A DNA stretch of 64,000 bases from assembly GCA_003963145.1 (NCBI GenBank), contig RXJJ01000005.1, forward strand, positions 38,799 to 102,798, given 5' to 3'. Of the stretch, positions 1 through 9,411 are shown in pieces; position 1 is the stretch's first letter, and each line of letters opens with the position of its first letter. The position numbers and the translations under genes are program-made. The DNA comes from Bradyrhizobiaceae bacterium. GTDB lineage: Bacteria; Pseudomonadota; Alphaproteobacteria; Rhizobiales; Xanthobacteraceae. Under the pieces are notes generated by a model. The model was not told the DNA's origin. It did no database searches and worked only from the letters and a program-made list of their open reading frames with translations.

Positions 1-211
1 GCACGCAAACAGGCGTAAAAAGCCACAGAGGGCGGAAAAACCCCGGCTTTTGCGCGATTCGCGCCCTTGCAACCGTCTCCGCCGGGTGACGCTACGAAAA
101 TCGGGCGCTATACAGCCCGCGCAGCCCTTGCAGGCCGCATCCACTCGCAGTCACCTAACGTCAGCACGGTACGATCCGATTCGGGTCAGCCGTCATCCCG
201 CGGACCCGCCG

Positions 212-841
212 ATGCCCATTACACTGCTCGATATTATCGTCCTCGCCGTGATGCTGCTGTCCGGCCTGCTCGCGATGATCCGTGGTTTCATGCGCGAGAT
301 TCTGTCGATCGCCGCCTGGGGCACCGCCGCGCTGACGACGCTCTACGCCTATCAAAAGCTGCTGCCGACCGCGAAAACCTATTTCAACAACGATACCATC
401 GCGACCGTCGCGGTGATCGCCGGTGTGTTCCTCGTCACCCTGATCGTGGTGTCGATCGTCACTGTGCGCATATCAGATATGATTCTCGATTCGCGGATCG
501 GCGCACTCGACCGCACTCTGGGTTTCCTGTTCGGTCTCGCTCGCGGCCTTCTGATCATGGTGGTCACGTTCCTGTTTTTCGCCTGGTTGGTGCCCGACAA
601 ACAGCAGCCGGACTGGGTCCGCACCGCCAAATCCCGCGCCGTCCTGCAGAGCACTGGGGATTGGCTGTTGTCGCTCTTGCCGGATGACCCTGAAAACACC
701 ATTTTGAAGAGGTTCAAGAAGACAAAGCCGGACGAGGATCAGCAGACTGATGCCGTTCCGGATTCGAATGACGGCGGATATGCCAAATCGGCACGCGACG
801 GGATGAAATCGCTGATCGATGGCAAACCGGTGGCGCGTTAA
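212..841 (+). CDS. cvpA: CvpA family inner-membrane protein
   Basis: Product of 209 aa with four predicted membrane segments in the first about 125 residues (LLDIIVLAVMLLSGLLAMIRG at the N terminus, then around residues 30-45, 65-85 and 105-125) followed by a charged, Asp/Lys-rich cytoplasmic tail. This is the CvpA/colicin V production fold. The family is linked to envelope homeostasis and, in E. coli, is needed for colicin V export; its molecular role is unclear. An in-frame TTG lies 54 codons upstream but the preceding stretch is basic and low-hydrophobicity, so the ATG that begins directly with the membrane domain is preferred. purF follows 71 bp downstream, the widespread cvpA-purF order. 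Confidence 0.9.
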   Translation: MPITLLDIIVLAVMLLSGLLAMIRGFMREILSIAAWGTAALTTLYAYQKLLPTAKTYFNNDTIATVAVIAGVFLVTLIVVSIVTVRISDMILDSRIGALDRTLGFLFGLARGLLIMVVTFLFFAWLVPDKQQPDWVRTAKSRAVLQSTGDWLLSLLPDDPENTILKRFKKTKPDEDQQTDAVPDSNDGGYAKSARDGMKSLIDGKPVAR

Positions 842-856
842 CCTTAGGGGCTCGAT

Positions 857-882
857 GCCGAAAGCCTTAACCCGTTTTCGGC
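857..882 (+). terminator. weak hairpin between cvpA and purF
   Basis: Seven-base arms GCCGAAA and TTTCGGC enclose a 12-base loop, just after the cvpA stop and before the purF ribosome site. There is no T-run, so it may be a partial attenuator or processing site rather than a terminator. Low confidence. Confidence 0.3.
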
Positions 883-912
883 TATACCTTGATCCTGACG
901 CGGTGGAGAAGC

Positions 913-2427
913 ATGGTGGATGACATGACCAGCACGTCCAGCGGCGAGGGATCGAGTTCGCGCAGCCTGCGCGACATCGAATTGCACGGCGACGGCGATA
1001 CGCTGCGCGAGGAATGCGGGGTCTTCGGCATCTACGGTCATCCCGATGCAGCCGCCATCACCGCGCTCGGTCTTCACGCTCTCCAGCATCGGGGCCAGGA
1101 AGCCGCCGGTATCGTTTCATACGATGGCCATCGTTTTCATTCCGAACGCCGTCTCGGCCTTGTCGGCGACACCTTTTCCCGCGCCGAGGTCATCGCCCGC
1201 CTGCCCGGCGAAACCGCTGTCGGCCATGTCCGCTATTCGACCACCGGCGAAACCATCCTGCGCAACGTCCAGCCACTTTTCGCCGAACTCAATGCCGGCG
1301 GCTTTGCGGTCGCGCATAATGGCAATCTCACCAACGGCCTGACGCTGCGGCGTGAACTGGTGCGACAGGGCGCGATGATGCAATCCACCACCGATACCGA
1401 GGTGATCCTGCATCTGGTCGCGCATTCCAAACGCAACCGGTTCATTGAACGCTATATCGAAGCGCTGCGGACCATCGAGGGCGCCTATGCTCTGGTCGCG
1501 GTCACCAACAAGAAGCTGATCGGCGCGCGCGATCCGCTCGGCATCCGCCCCTTGGTGCTCGGTGAACTCGACGGCTGCCCCATTCTTGCGTCCGAGACCT
1601 GTGCACTCGACATTATCGGCGCGCGTTACATTCGCGATATCGAACCCGGCGAAGTCATCGTGTTCGATGAAAAGGGCGAGGAGATCCACAAGCCCTTCCC
1701 GCCGCAGCCGCCGCGCCCATGCATTTTCGAATACATCTATTTTGCCCGTCCCGATTCCATTGTCGGCGGACGTTCGGTTTACGAAGTCCGCAAGGGTTTC
1801 GGCGCGCAGCTCGCCCGCGAAAGCCATGTTGATGTCGACGTTGTCGTGCCGGTGCCGGATTCCGGCGTGCCGGCCGCTGTGGGTTACAGCCAGGTGTCCG
1901 GCGTGCCGTTCGAGCTCGGCATCATCCGCAACCATTATGTCGGCCGCACCTTCATCCAGCCGACCCAGAGCGTACGCGAGCTTGGCGTGCGCATGAAGCA
2001 TTCGGCCAACCGCGCCGCAATCGAAGGCAAACGCATCATCCTGATCGACGACTCGCTGGTGCGCGGTACGACCTCCAAAAAGATCGTGCGCATGATGCGT
2101 GACGCCGGCGCCAGAGAGGTGCATTTCCGCCTCGCCTCACCGCAGATTCTGTATCCGGATTATTACGGCATCGACCTGCCCGACCGTTCCGGTCTGCTCG
2201 CCGCGACACACAGCCTCGAGGAAATGCGCGACATTATCGGCGCGGATTCGCTGGCCTTCCTGTCGATCGACGGCATGTACCGCGCGGTCGGCGAGCCGGG
2301 TTACGATCCAGCGCATCCGAAATTCGCCGATCACTGCTTCACCGGCGCCTATCCGACTGCGCTCACCGACCACAGCGAGATCGAACCGCAGCCGCGGCAA
2401 TTGTCGCTGCTGGCGGAAGCGAGCTGA
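913..2427 (+). CDS. purF: Amidophosphoribosyltransferase
   Basis: First committed enzyme of de novo purine synthesis: PRPP + glutamine gives 5-phosphoribosylamine. The protein has 504 aa. An N-terminal Ntn-type glutaminase domain begins with EECGVFGIYG, and Cys35 would become the N-terminal nucleophile after removal of a propeptide. The PRPP-binding signature ILIDDSLVRGTTSKK lies near residues 374-389, in the C-terminal phosphoribosyltransferase domain. A TTG start 8 codons upstream was rejected in favour of the ATG preceded by GGAGAA; a second ATG 4 codons further in is also possible. It follows cvpA and ends 9 bp from the convergent methyltransferase gene. Confidence 0.97.
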   Translation: MVDDMTSTSSGEGSSSRSLRDIELHGDGDTLREECGVFGIYGHPDAAAITALGLHALQHRGQEAAGIVSYDGHRFHSERRLGLVGDTFSRAEVIARLPGETAVGHVRYSTTGETILRNVQPLFAELNAGGFAVAHNGNLTNGLTLRRELVRQGAMMQSTTDTEVILHLVAHSKRNRFIERYIEALRTIEGAYALVAVTNKKLIGARDPLGIRPLVLGELDGCPILASETCALDIIGARYIRDIEPGEVIVFDEKGEEIHKPFPPQPPRPCIFEYIYFARPDSIVGGRSVYEVRKGFGAQLARESHVDVDVVVPVPDSGVPAAVGYSQVSGVPFELGIIRNHYVGRTFIQPTQSVRELGVRMKHSANRAAIEGKRIILIDDSLVRGTTSKKIVRMMRDAGAREVHFRLASPQILYPDYYGIDLPDRSGLLAATHSLEEMRDIIGADSLAFLSIDGMYRAVGEPGYDPAHPKFADHCFTGAYPTALTDHSEIEPQPRQLSLLAEAS

Positions 2428-2436
2428 TTTTAGATT

Positions 2437-3051
2437 TCAGCTGGATCGCATTCGCGCAAGCCACACCGTCAGGCCGCCGCAATCCTGATCTTCAGGCACG
2501 TAACTTACCACATCGAACCCGTGGGCATCGGCCAGAGCTTCGTACTCCGCCGGGTCGAGGCTGGCATGATACAACGCCTCGCCGCGATATTCGCCGATAG
2601 CCTCCCCAGCCCGCGGTCCACTGGTAAACATCAACGCCGCTCCGGGATCGGCATGGGCGCGGAAAACCGCCCACATCGCGCGCTGATCGTCCGGTGTCAG
2701 ATGGAAAAAACTATTCCATGCAATAATCCCGCCGAAGCTTGTGCCAAGGGCAAGAGCGCGCATATCCGCGACCAGCCAGTCTTGCGCAGGAAATCTTGAG
2801 CGGCACAAACCGATCAGCGTCGCCGATGAATCCACGCCGGTCACGCGGTATCCTGCTTCAATCAAATAGCGCGCAACCGGCTCTCCCGATCCGCATCCGA
2901 GATCGAGCACATCCGCTCCCTCTGGCATCACCGTTTTGAAACGCTCCATCCAGTCACGTTCGACAAGTCGCTTGCCCCGGTCGCCATCAAAGGCAACCGC
3001 ATGGCGCTCGTATAGTGCCCCGATATTTTTGGATGAGGGATGCCAGCGCAT
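2437..3051 (-). CDS. Class I SAM-dependent methyltransferase
   Basis: Product of 204 aa with a clear SAM-binding motif I (VLDLGCGSGEP, residues 48-58), an acidic residue at the end of beta strand 2 (VTGVDSS) and motif II around VADMRAL. This is a small, single-domain Rossmann methyltransferase of the type-11/25 group acting in the cytosol. The substrate cannot be told from sequence. It is transcribed toward purF and preceded by the GNAT gene on the same strand with a 13 bp gap, so the two may be co-transcribed. A small-molecule methyltransferase is the safest call. Confidence 0.8.
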   Translation of the reverse strand: MRWHPSSKNIGALYERHAVAFDGDRGKRLVERDWMERFKTVMPEGADVLDLGCGSGEPVARYLIEAGYRVTGVDSSATLIGLCRSRFPAQDWLVADMRALALGTSFGGIIAWNSFFHLTPDDQRAMWAVFRAHADPGAALMFTSGPRAGEAIGEYRGEALYHASLDPAEYEALADAHGFDVVSYVPEDQDCGGLTVWLARMRSS

Positions 3052-3064
3052 CGGTGATGAGCCT

Positions 3065-3580
3065 TCACAAAGTCCGCGTCATGAACCGCGCGCCGTCATC
3101 GCGATAGGTGCGCAGCTTTTCCGCCAGCGCCGGAACATCGGCCCGCACAAATCCCTGCCGCTGCCAGAACCCCGCCGATCCGTTCACCGCCACCAGCGAC
3201 ATGGCAGACAGCCTTGTTGCAAAGGCATGCTCCGCGAGTTTGCTGACAATCCATGTCGCAGTACCCGTGCCGCGCGTTTGCGGCGCAAGCGCAAGATCGT
3301 GGATGTAGTACGTGGACGGCGCTGCGGGGATCGCACCGAGCAGGGAATTCAGCGGCGGGGCATCGAATGCCCGCCAGGGATGGCTCAGCACATAGGCCGC
3401 GATCTTGTCCGCCGATGCATAAACATGGCAGCCGTCCGGATAAAGCCTCAGCCGCTCGGCGAAGACCGCATCGTCTTCCGGATAGGCTTGATGGATGCTG
3501 GCGGAGAGCGCGCAGACGGCCGGAAGATCGGCGGCCGTCATGCGCCGCCATGTCGCGGCGGAAAGATCGTGCAAGGTCAT
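3065..3580 (-). CDS. GNAT family N-acetyltransferase
   Basis: Product of 171 aa. Motif A of the GNAT fold is visible as LALAPQTRGTGTATWIVSKL (about residues 96-115), including the R/Q-x-x-G-x-G/A acetyl-CoA pyrophosphate loop, followed by a typical motif B with FWQRQGF. It should acetylate an amine using acetyl-CoA; the target is unknown. Longer starts 20-25 codons upstream exist but add a sequence unlike the family, so the ATG that begins the first beta strand region is used. No strong ribosome-binding site is visible. It is upstream of, and probably co-transcribed with, the methyltransferase gene. Confidence 0.8.
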   Translation of the reverse strand: MTLHDLSAATWRRMTAADLPAVCALSASIHQAYPEDDAVFAERLRLYPDGCHVYASADKIAAYVLSHPWRAFDAPPLNSLLGAIPAAPSTYYIHDLALAPQTRGTGTATWIVSKLAEHAFATRLSAMSLVAVNGSAGFWQRQGFVRADVPALAEKLRTYRDDGARFMTRTL

Positions 3581-3678
3581 GGCAGCCGTGTAGCACATCG
3601 TATCGACATGGGCTTGTCCCGGCCATCCATGTCTGTAAAACCCCGTCCGAAACATCGAACGATCCGGCTCACAGGCGA

Positions 3679-3692
3679 ATGAATCAATTCAT
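3679..3692. promoter_or_regulatory. palindrome in divergent intergenic region
   Basis: ATGAAT-CA-ATTCAT is a perfect dyad lying between the divergent GNAT and SDR genes. Its position suits an operator, but there is no linked regulator to assign it to. Confidence 0.25.
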
Positions 3693-3707
3693 GGACAGCT
3701 CCCCGCA

Positions 3708-4454
3708 ATGACAAAACTCCTCTCCTCCCGCATCGCTCTCGTCACCGGTGCCTCGCGCGGTATCGGCTATGCTACCGCCCGCGCACTCGCCAAAGCGGGT
3801 GCGCATGTGATCGCGGTGGCGCGCACCCAGGGCGGCCTTGAGGAACTTGACGACGCCATCCGGTCGGAAGGCGGCAGCGCAACGCTGGTGCCACTGCCCG
3901 TAACCGATTCCGATGGCATCGCGCGTCTGGGCGCCGCGCTTCATGAGCGCCACGGAAAGCTCGACATCCTTGTCGGCAATGCCGGTGTCGCCGGAACGTC
4001 CTCGCCGCTTGGCCACACCGATCCGAAATACTGGGATCAGGTCATGGCCGTGAATGTCACGGCGAACTTCCATCTCATTCGCTGCATGGAACCTCTCCTG
4101 AAGGGTTCCGACGCGGGACGGGCCGTTTTCATTACGTCGGGCGTTGCCACCAAGGCGACTGCCTATATGGGACCCTACGCAGCCTCGAAGGCGGCGCTCG
4201 ATACACTTGTCCGGGTTTGGGCCAACGAGACCGCGACGACCGATATGCGTGTCAATTTGTTCAGCCCCGGTCCGATCCGTACACGGATGCGGGCCACGGT
4301 CATGCCGGGTGAAGACCCCATGACGCTCGATACACCGGAACAGGTCGCCGAATACATCGTTCCGATGTGCACGCCGCAGTGGACCGAAACCGGAAAACTG
4401 TTCGACTACCGGACCCGGAGCTTGATGGGCTTCCATTCGCCGACAAAGCTCTGA
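3708..4454 (+). CDS. SDR family NAD(P)-dependent oxidoreductase
   Basis: Classical short-chain dehydrogenase of 248 aa. The cofactor motif TGASRGIG is at residues 13-20, a slightly altered NNAG motif (GNAG) at 90-93, and the catalytic Ser144, Tyr157 and Lys161 (in YAASK) are in place. It also carries the PG motif (FSPGPIRT) after the active site. It resembles 3-oxoacyl-ACP reductase-like and YciK-like enzymes; the natural substrate is not clear. It stands alone between the divergent GNAT gene and the hybrid kinase. Confidence 0.88.
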   Translation: MTKLLSSRIALVTGASRGIGYATARALAKAGAHVIAVARTQGGLEELDDAIRSEGGSATLVPLPVTDSDGIARLGAALHERHGKLDILVGNAGVAGTSSPLGHTDPKYWDQVMAVNVTANFHLIRCMEPLLKGSDAGRAVFITSGVATKATAYMGPYAASKAALDTLVRVWANETATTDMRVNLFSPGPIRTRMRATVMPGEDPMTLDTPEQVAEYIVPMCTPQWTETGKLFDYRTRSLMGFHSPTKL

Positions 4455-4532
4455 CCAAATGGAACTCGCGCTTCTACAACAAAAATTCAGCAGGTAAGAC
4501 GATCGGAATAGTTTGAGCCAGGAGGCATTTCA

Positions 4533-4582
4533 AAGTATCCCGTATTCAGGATACGCAAGCGATTATCCGCAACGGGATACTT
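4533..4582 (+). promoter_or_regulatory. repeat-built leader abutting the kinase start codon
   Basis: Perfect 11-bp inverted arms AAGTATCCCGT (4533-4543) and ACGGGATACTT (4572-4582); the ATG of the hybrid kinase starts at the next base. Inside are further complementary pieces GGATAC (4549-4554) and TATCC (4564-4568), so four elements can pair as 1:2 plus 3:4 or as 1:4 with 2:3 nested. The only Shine-Dalgarno-like bases near the ATG (GGGA, 4574-4577) are inside the right arm. It could be an RNA structure that hides the ribosome site, or a double operator with GTATCC half-sites. The sequence shows the repeats; the function is inference. Confidence 0.5.
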
Positions 4583-6448
4583 ATGGCGACTTTTTTAAAG
4601 CGTCGAACGTTAATTATTTTATTGGTTGCCTTGGGACTTTTGATCGGCGCCCTCGCCGCCTCCGCAATCATCTTTTTCCAGCAGGCGAAAGATCAGGCGG
4701 CTATTCAACACACTCTTGCTGTCAAAAATCGGCTGTCCGATATCCTGTCGCTGCTACAGGACGCCGAAACCGGTCAGCGCGGCTTTCTTCTGACAGAAAG
4801 GATGGAGTATCTGGCACCCTATGAGGGAGCGGTACGACAGTTCCGAGAGCAGATAGAGGAAGTCGGCAGTGAAATTGCGGACAATCCTGTTCAGATTCAA
4901 TCGCTGGCAACGTTGCGCCTTCTCGCAAATGACAAACTGGAGGAGTTGCGGCAGACCATCCAGCTCACACAGGGCGGCCAGAAAGACGAAGCCCTTGCCC
5001 TGGTGGTATCCGACAAGGGACTGACGCTGATGGATAATGCGCGAAAAGCCATTCAGCGGATGCAATATGAGGAATCGCGTCTGCTTCTGGAGCGAAGCGC
5101 CAATTCGAAACTGACTTTCAGACTGGCCGAGATCGGAATCGCGTCGTCGCTCCTGTTCACGATTATTCTCGGCTGGGTCGCCGTAACGGATGCGGGACGC
5201 CAGTTCAGGGAAGTTTCCCTCGCCAACGCCAACCTCGCCGAAGCTCACAAGAAGACGCTCGAAGCCGTCGCCCGCCGGGATAAACTTGAAAGTCAGCTCC
5301 GCCAATCGCAAAAGATGGAGGCTGTCGGCCAATTGACCGGCGGCATTGCCCACGACTTCAACAACATGCTCGCGGTCGTGATTGGAAGCCTGAACCTTCT
5401 CAAGCGCCGGCTTGAACGAGGTGAGAACAATGTCGGTCGCTTTGTCGATAGCGCACTCGACGGCGCCGAGCGCGCTGCGACCCTGACTCACCGCCTGCTT
5501 GCGTTTTCCCGCCAGCAGCCGCTCGCTCCCCAATCGATCGATGCAAATAAGTTTGTCGCCGGCATGGCCGATCTGATCCGACGGACACTTGGAGAAACGA
5601 TCCAGGTTGAGACGGTGCTGGCAGGCGGTCTGTGGCGCACCCACGCCGATCCCAGTCAACTTGAAAGCGCAATTCTCAATCTTGCCGTCAATGCACGCGA
5701 TGCGATGCCGGAAGGCGGAAGACTCACCATCGAGACATCAAACGCCAGTCTGGATGACGCCTATTCGGCCGCCCATCTGGAAGTGCCCGCCGGGCAATAT
5801 GTGCTGGTCAGTGTCACCGACACGGGCGTCGGCATGGCACCGGGAATTATCGACAAAGCCTTCGAGCCGTTTTTTACAACCAAGGGTGTTGGCCAGGGCA
5901 CGGGGCTTGGCCTTAGCCAGGTGCAGGGCTTTGTCAAACAGTCCGGCGGACATATCAAAATCTATTCCGAAGTCGGACATGGCACAGCCGTGAAAATCTA
6001 TTTACCCCGCTTCTTCGGTGAAACCGAAATTCTCCCCGATGAAATGTCGTCCGAAGGATTGCCGCTCGGGCAAAGCAGTGAAGTTGTGCTGGTTGTCGAA
6101 GATGAAGAACGGATGCTCCGCGTATCCGCCGAGGCATTCAAGGAGCTTGGCTATACCGTTTTGCAAGCCGGCAGTCCGGGCGCTGCACTCCGAATTATCG
6201 AGCAGCATCCCGAAATCAGGCTTCTTTTTACGGATGTCGTGATGCCGGAGATGAGCGGTAAAACTCTTGCCGATCAGGCAACCGCAAAATTGCCAAATCT
6301 GAAAGTCCTGTTCACAACGGGCTTCAGCCGCAATGCCGTGATTCATAACAACGTTCTGGATCCCGGCGTTAACTTCTTGCCGAAGCCCTTCACCGTTCTT
6401 CAACTTGCCCAGAAAGTCCGGTCGGTGCTGGACAGTGACAGCAGTTGA
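4583..6448 (+). CDS. CHASE3 hybrid sensor histidine kinase/response regulator
   Basis: Product of 621 aa. A membrane segment (about 9-33), an extracytoplasmic CHASE3-type sensor (about 40-180, with the helical motif [11 protein letters not shown]), a second membrane segment (183-203), a coiled linker, a DHp domain with phospho-acceptor His257 in [11 protein letters not shown], an HATPase domain (N370 in the N box, D413 in DTGVGM), and a C-terminal receiver (about 490-615) with Asp551 and Lys601. It belongs to the HWE-unlike, AHDFNN class of hybrid kinases common in rhizobia. No partner response regulator is adjacent, so its output is probably an unlinked regulator or the fused receiver itself. 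It looks more AT-rich than its neighbours, and the start codon abuts a long inverted repeat. Confidence 0.93.
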   Translation: MATFLKRRTLIILLVALGLLIGALAASAIIFFQQAKDQAAIQHTLAVKNRLSDILSLLQDAETGQRGFLLTERMEYLAPYEGAVRQFREQIEEVGSEIADNPVQIQSLATLRLLANDKLEELRQTIQLTQGGQKDEALALVVSDKGLTLMDNARKAIQRMQYEESRLLLERSANSKLTFRLAEIGIASSLLFTIILGWVAVTDAGRQFREVSLANANLAEAHKKTLEAVARRDKLESQLRQSQKMEAVGQLTGGIAHDFNNMLAVVIGSLNLLKRRLERGENNVGRFVDSALDGAERAATLTHRLLAFSRQQPLAPQSIDANKFVAGMADLIRRTLGETIQVETVLAGGLWRTHADPSQLESAILNLAVNARDAMPEGGRLTIETSNASLDDAYSAAHLEVPAGQYVLVSVTDTGVGMAPGIIDKAFEPFFTTKGVGQGTGLGLSQVQGFVKQSGGHIKIYSEVGHGTAVKIYLPRFFGETEILPDEMSSEGLPLGQSSEVVLVVEDEERMLRVSAEAFKELGYTVLQAGSPGAALRIIEQHPEIRLLFTDVVMPEMSGKTLADQATAKLPNLKVLFTTGFSRNAVIHNNVLDPGVNFLPKPFTVLQLAQKVRSVLDSDSS

Positions 6449-6469
6449 TCGCGTGCCGCAGGCGCGCCC

Positions 6470-6504
6470 AAAAAAAGGCCGCCAGTCACTGAAGGACTGG
6501 CGGC
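6470..6504 (-). terminator. rho-independent terminator downstream of der
   Basis: Perfect 10-bp stem GCCGCCAGTC/GACTGGCGGC (6478-6504) with a 7-base loop; read on the minus strand it is followed by seven T residues (6470-6476). It lies about 170 bp past the der stop and also separates der from the convergent kinase gene. Confidence 0.8.
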
Positions 6505-6670
6505 AAAAAGGACCCCCAGCCGAATTCGGAGGCCGCGTCCAAAAACTGGAGTAAATGGACGGTGCCTTAACTCTGCAAGTTTTTGGCAAATAGAAAAGGC
6601 CATAAAATAGGCCTTCAGCACAGCCTTTCGCCCAGGAAAGCGGCCTGTTGTGTTGAATTCGGCGTCAGAT

Positions 6671-8065
6671 TCAGGATTTTCGCTTCGCTTTGTGGGCGAA
6701 AGGATTGTCCTTCTCGCGCAGCGTAATGCGAATCGGCGTTCCGGGCAGATCGAATGCACTGCGAAGGCTGTTGGTCAGATAGCGCAGATAGGATGTCGGC
6801 ACGGCGTCCGCACGCGTGCAGAACAGCACAAAGCTCGGCGGTCGCGACTTTGTCTGGGTAATGTAATTCATCTTCAACCGCCGTCCTGAAACGGCTGGCG
6901 GCGGGTTCTGGGCGACAGCCTGCTCGAACCAGCGGTTGAGCTGGCTGGTCGAGACGCGGCGATTCCAGACAGCATAGGCATCCTCGATTGCCTTCATCAG
7001 CCGGTCCACCCCCTCGCCCATCAGACCCGACACCGCGACTACTGGCGCACCGCGCATCTGAGGCAACAGATGGTCGGCTTCCTCGCGCAGTTTTCCGATC
7101 AGACCCGGCCCGCGCTCGATGAGATCCCATTTATTGACAGCAATCACGGGCGCGCGGCCTTCGCGCTCGACGAGATCCGCGAGGCGCAGATCCTGTTCCT
7201 CGAATTTGCTCTGCGCGTCCATCACCAGTACGACGACTTCGGCGAAACGCACCGCGCGAAGCGCGTCGGACACCGATAACTTCTCGAGCTTGTCGTCGAT
7301 GCGCGAGCGCCGTCGCAATCCCGCCGTATCGAACACACGGAACGCGCGGCCTTTCCAGTCGATATCGACGGCAATGGAATCGCGCGTCGTGCCGGCCTCC
7401 GGGCTGGTGAGAAGCCGCTCTTCGCCGAGAAGATGATTGATCAGGGTCGATTTGCCGGCGTTGGGGCGGCCGAGCACCGCAACACGGATGGGACGGTCGG
7501 ACAGATCGCCATCAGTGTCCTCACCCTCATCGAAAGCGAATGGATCTTCATGTTCACCGTCATCCGCAGGCTCGGGCATCAGGGCGCGCAACGCATCGTA
7601 AAGATCGCTCATGCCTTCGCCATGCTCGGCCGAGATGGCGACGGGATCGCCAAGGCCCAGGGCGTAGGATTCCATGGCGCCGGCTTCGCCGTGCTTGCCC
7701 TCGCTCTTGTTGGCGATCAGGACCACGGGCTTGTTGGCGCGGCGAGCGAAATCGGCAAAGGCGCGGTCGTTCGGCGTCAGACCCGCGCGGGCGTCAAAGA
7801 CGAACAGCAGCGCATCGGCCGACGCGATTGCCACTTCTGTCTGCTCCTGCATGCGTGCGGTGAGCGATCCGCGCTCGCCTTTATCAAGGCCGGCAGTGTC
7901 GACCAGCGTGAATTCAAGATCGCCGAGACGCCCCTCGCCTTCGCGACGGTCGCGCGTCACGCCCGGCTGGTCATCCACCAGGGCGAGCTTCTGTCCAACC
8001 AGGCGGTTGAACAGCGTCGACTTGCCGACATTCGGCCGGCCAATGATGGCAATCGTAAAGGACAT
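6671..8065 (-). CDS. der: Ribosome biogenesis GTPase Der (EngA)
   Basis: Product of 464 aa with two tandem Era-like GTPase domains: first P-loop GRPNVGKS at residues 9-16, second GRPNAGKS at 199-206, each with DTAG switch II and N/SKxD-like motifs, followed by a C-terminal KH-like domain ending in a basic tail. A strongly acidic linker (about 165-191) separates the G domains, as is usual for Der. It acts in 50S subunit assembly and is essential in model bacteria. It lies last in a row with the lipoprotein and YfgM-like genes (18 and 4 bp gaps), matching the yfgM-bamB-der order of gammaproteobacteria. Confidence 0.97.
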   Translation of the reverse strand: MSFTIAIIGRPNVGKSTLFNRLVGQKLALVDDQPGVTRDRREGEGRLGDLEFTLVDTAGLDKGERGSLTARMQEQTEVAIASADALLFVFDARAGLTPNDRAFADFARRANKPVVLIANKSEGKHGEAGAMESYALGLGDPVAISAEHGEGMSDLYDALRALMPEPADDGEHEDPFAFDEGEDTDGDLSDRPIRVAVLGRPNAGKSTLINHLLGEERLLTSPEAGTTRDSIAVDIDWKGRAFRVFDTAGLRRRSRIDDKLEKLSVSDALRAVRFAEVVVLVMDAQSKFEEQDLRLADLVEREGRAPVIAVNKWDLIERGPGLIGKLREEADHLLPQMRGAPVVAVSGLMGEGVDRLMKAIEDAYAVWNRRVSTSQLNRWFEQAVAQNPPPAVSGRRLKMNYITQTKSRPPSFVLFCTRADAVPTSYLRYLTNSLRSAFDLPGTPIRITLREKDNPFAHKAKRKS

Positions 8066-8083
8066 GATGCCCGGACCACGGGG

Positions 8084-8626
8084 TCAGTGCTGGAAACTAC
8101 CGCTCGGCAGCGGCGCGGGGAATGGCGATAATTGCTGCTGCGACTGTTGCGGTTGCGCCGCCGGCTGCTGGGCCGGAGCCGAACCGGCATCGTCGGGCGG
8201 AATCGCGGTCGGGCTGACGTGCTTGCGTTTGGAGGGCTTTGGAGGGGGCGGAGCAGCGGGCGCAGCATCCTCAGCCGGCGCGTCCGCGTCCGGCGAAGCG
8301 GCCGGCTTTGCCGATGCAGGTTTCTTGCTCCGTTTGGTCTTCGGCGCGGGTTCAGGGGCAGGCGCTACAGGCGGCGCATCCTGCTGCTGGGCCTGTTGAG
8401 CGCCCTTATAAAGCTCCTTGGGGATACCCTGCTCGACGCCCGGCACACCCTGAGGAAAAACCGGTTCGCGTTTACCCGGCAGCGGCTTCTTCTGATCGAG
8501 AAAGTCCAGCATGTCGGTTGGATCAAAAGACGTTGCACCGCCCCCGCCGCAACCGGACAGCCCACAGCACAGTCCCAGCAGGACGCTGGTGGCGATCAAA
8601 CGCTGGATGTGACGTCCGCCTGACAT
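8084..8626 (-). CDS. Proline/alanine-rich lipoprotein, unknown function
   Basis: Product of 180 aa with a signal peptide ending in the lipobox LSGC (Cys26), a glycine run, then about 60 residues of ordinary sequence (DMLDFLDQKKPLPGKREPVF) and a long disordered Pro/Ala/Lys/Gln-rich tail. It should be lipidated and envelope-located. It has no beta-propeller and is not BamB, although it occupies the place that bamB holds between yfgM and der in other proteobacteria. The tail could span or bind peptidoglycan; this is inference. Its start lies 4 bp after the YfgM-like stop, so translational coupling is likely. Confidence 0.75.
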   Translation of the reverse strand: MSGGRHIQRLIATSVLLGLCCGLSGCGGGGATSFDPTDMLDFLDQKKPLPGKREPVFPQGVPGVEQGIPKELYKGAQQAQQQDAPPVAPAPEPAPKTKRSKKPASAKPAASPDADAPAEDAAPAAPPPPKPSKRKHVSPTAIPPDDAGSAPAQQPAAQPQQSQQQLSPFPAPLPSGSFQH

Positions 8627-8630
8627 TCAT

Positions 8631-9284
8631 TCAGCTTTTGGCGGCGGGCGGCAACAGCGCCTGCAAAGCCTCCGCCCGGCTGCGAATGGCGGACGGGCTT
8701 TCCGGATCCTTGCTGATCATATCGAGCCACTGGCGCGTGGCTGATGCATCGCTGTTCCTCCAGGCCGACAATGACAGCAGTTCGCGGGCAGTGTGCCGAA
8801 AGGCGCGGCCCGGCGCTGCAAGCGGCTCAAGCCGCTGACGTATCTCGGCGTAGGGCGCGGTGTCGAGCAACACGCCGGCGGCACGGATACGTGCGATGTC
8901 CTGCTCGGCCGGGCCGAGAGCACCGTCGGCGGCAATGCCGTCGTAAAGCAGCACGGCGGCTTTTGGGTCGCGCTTTGCGGCCTCAGCGGCGGCGCGAAGC
9001 CGCGACAGCGCCTGATAACCCTTGGTGCCATCGGCAACGATCTTGTTGAAGGCACCCTCAGCATCGGCGGATTTGTTCTGACCGGCGAGCGTAATGGCCG
9101 CCTCAAAGGCGGCACTGGATTCGGCGGCCTTCTTCTCTTGCGACAACTGATAGAAACGCCACCCTCCCACGCCAGCCACGATCACCAGCGCGACCGCGAA
9201 AATAAGGCCGGAATAGCGCTTCAAGAACTTCTGCACCTGCTCGCGGCGCAGGTCCTCGTCTATTTCACTAAATATTTCAGACAC
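8631..9284 (-). CDS. YfgM-like membrane-anchored TPR protein
   Basis: Product of 217 aa starting at GTG, with a short cytosolic N terminus (SEIDEDLRREQVQKFLKRY), one membrane helix (about 25-46) and a helical, alanine-rich periplasmic part. The layout and the conserved N-terminal stretch match the tetratricopeptide family of E. coli YfgM, an ancillary chaperone that associates with the SecYEG translocon and with the periplasmic chaperone network. It heads the operon with the lipoprotein and der. No ATG is available at a suitable place; the GTG directly precedes the conserved SEI motif. Confidence 0.82.
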   Translation of the reverse strand: MSEIFSEIDEDLRREQVQKFLKRYSGLIFAVALVIVAGVGGWRFYQLSQEKKAAESSAAFEAAITLAGQNKSADAEGAFNKIVADGTKGYQALSRLRAAAEAAKRDPKAAVLLYDGIAADGALGPAEQDIARIRAAGVLLDTAPYAEIRQRLEPLAAPGRAFRHTARELLSLSAWRNSDASATRQWLDMISKDPESPSAIRSRAEALQALLPPAAKS

Positions 9285-9411
9285 TTAAAAGATCTCACTA
9301 GATTTTCGGGAATTGGGGCGCCGCGCTGTTCGGCGGCATTACAGTAGCGTTATGGCGGCCACAAGGCAAAGCCAGCCCAGTCAAAGCCTTAACAGGAAAC
9401 AGGCAAACGCC

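Noticed and set aside
889..912. TTG start for purF
   Set aside because: ATG at 913 has a GGAG-type site and the leader before the active-site Cys is already long.
841..912. Purine riboswitch before purF
   Set aside because: The gap is only 71 bases and shows just a weak hairpin; no riboswitch core.
1117..2124. 335-codon open frame on the minus strand
   Set aside because: Antisense to purF with no recognisable domain.
4466..4490. EcfG promoter before the hybrid kinase
   Set aside because: GGAAC at 4461 is followed by AAAA, not CGTT, at the right spacing.
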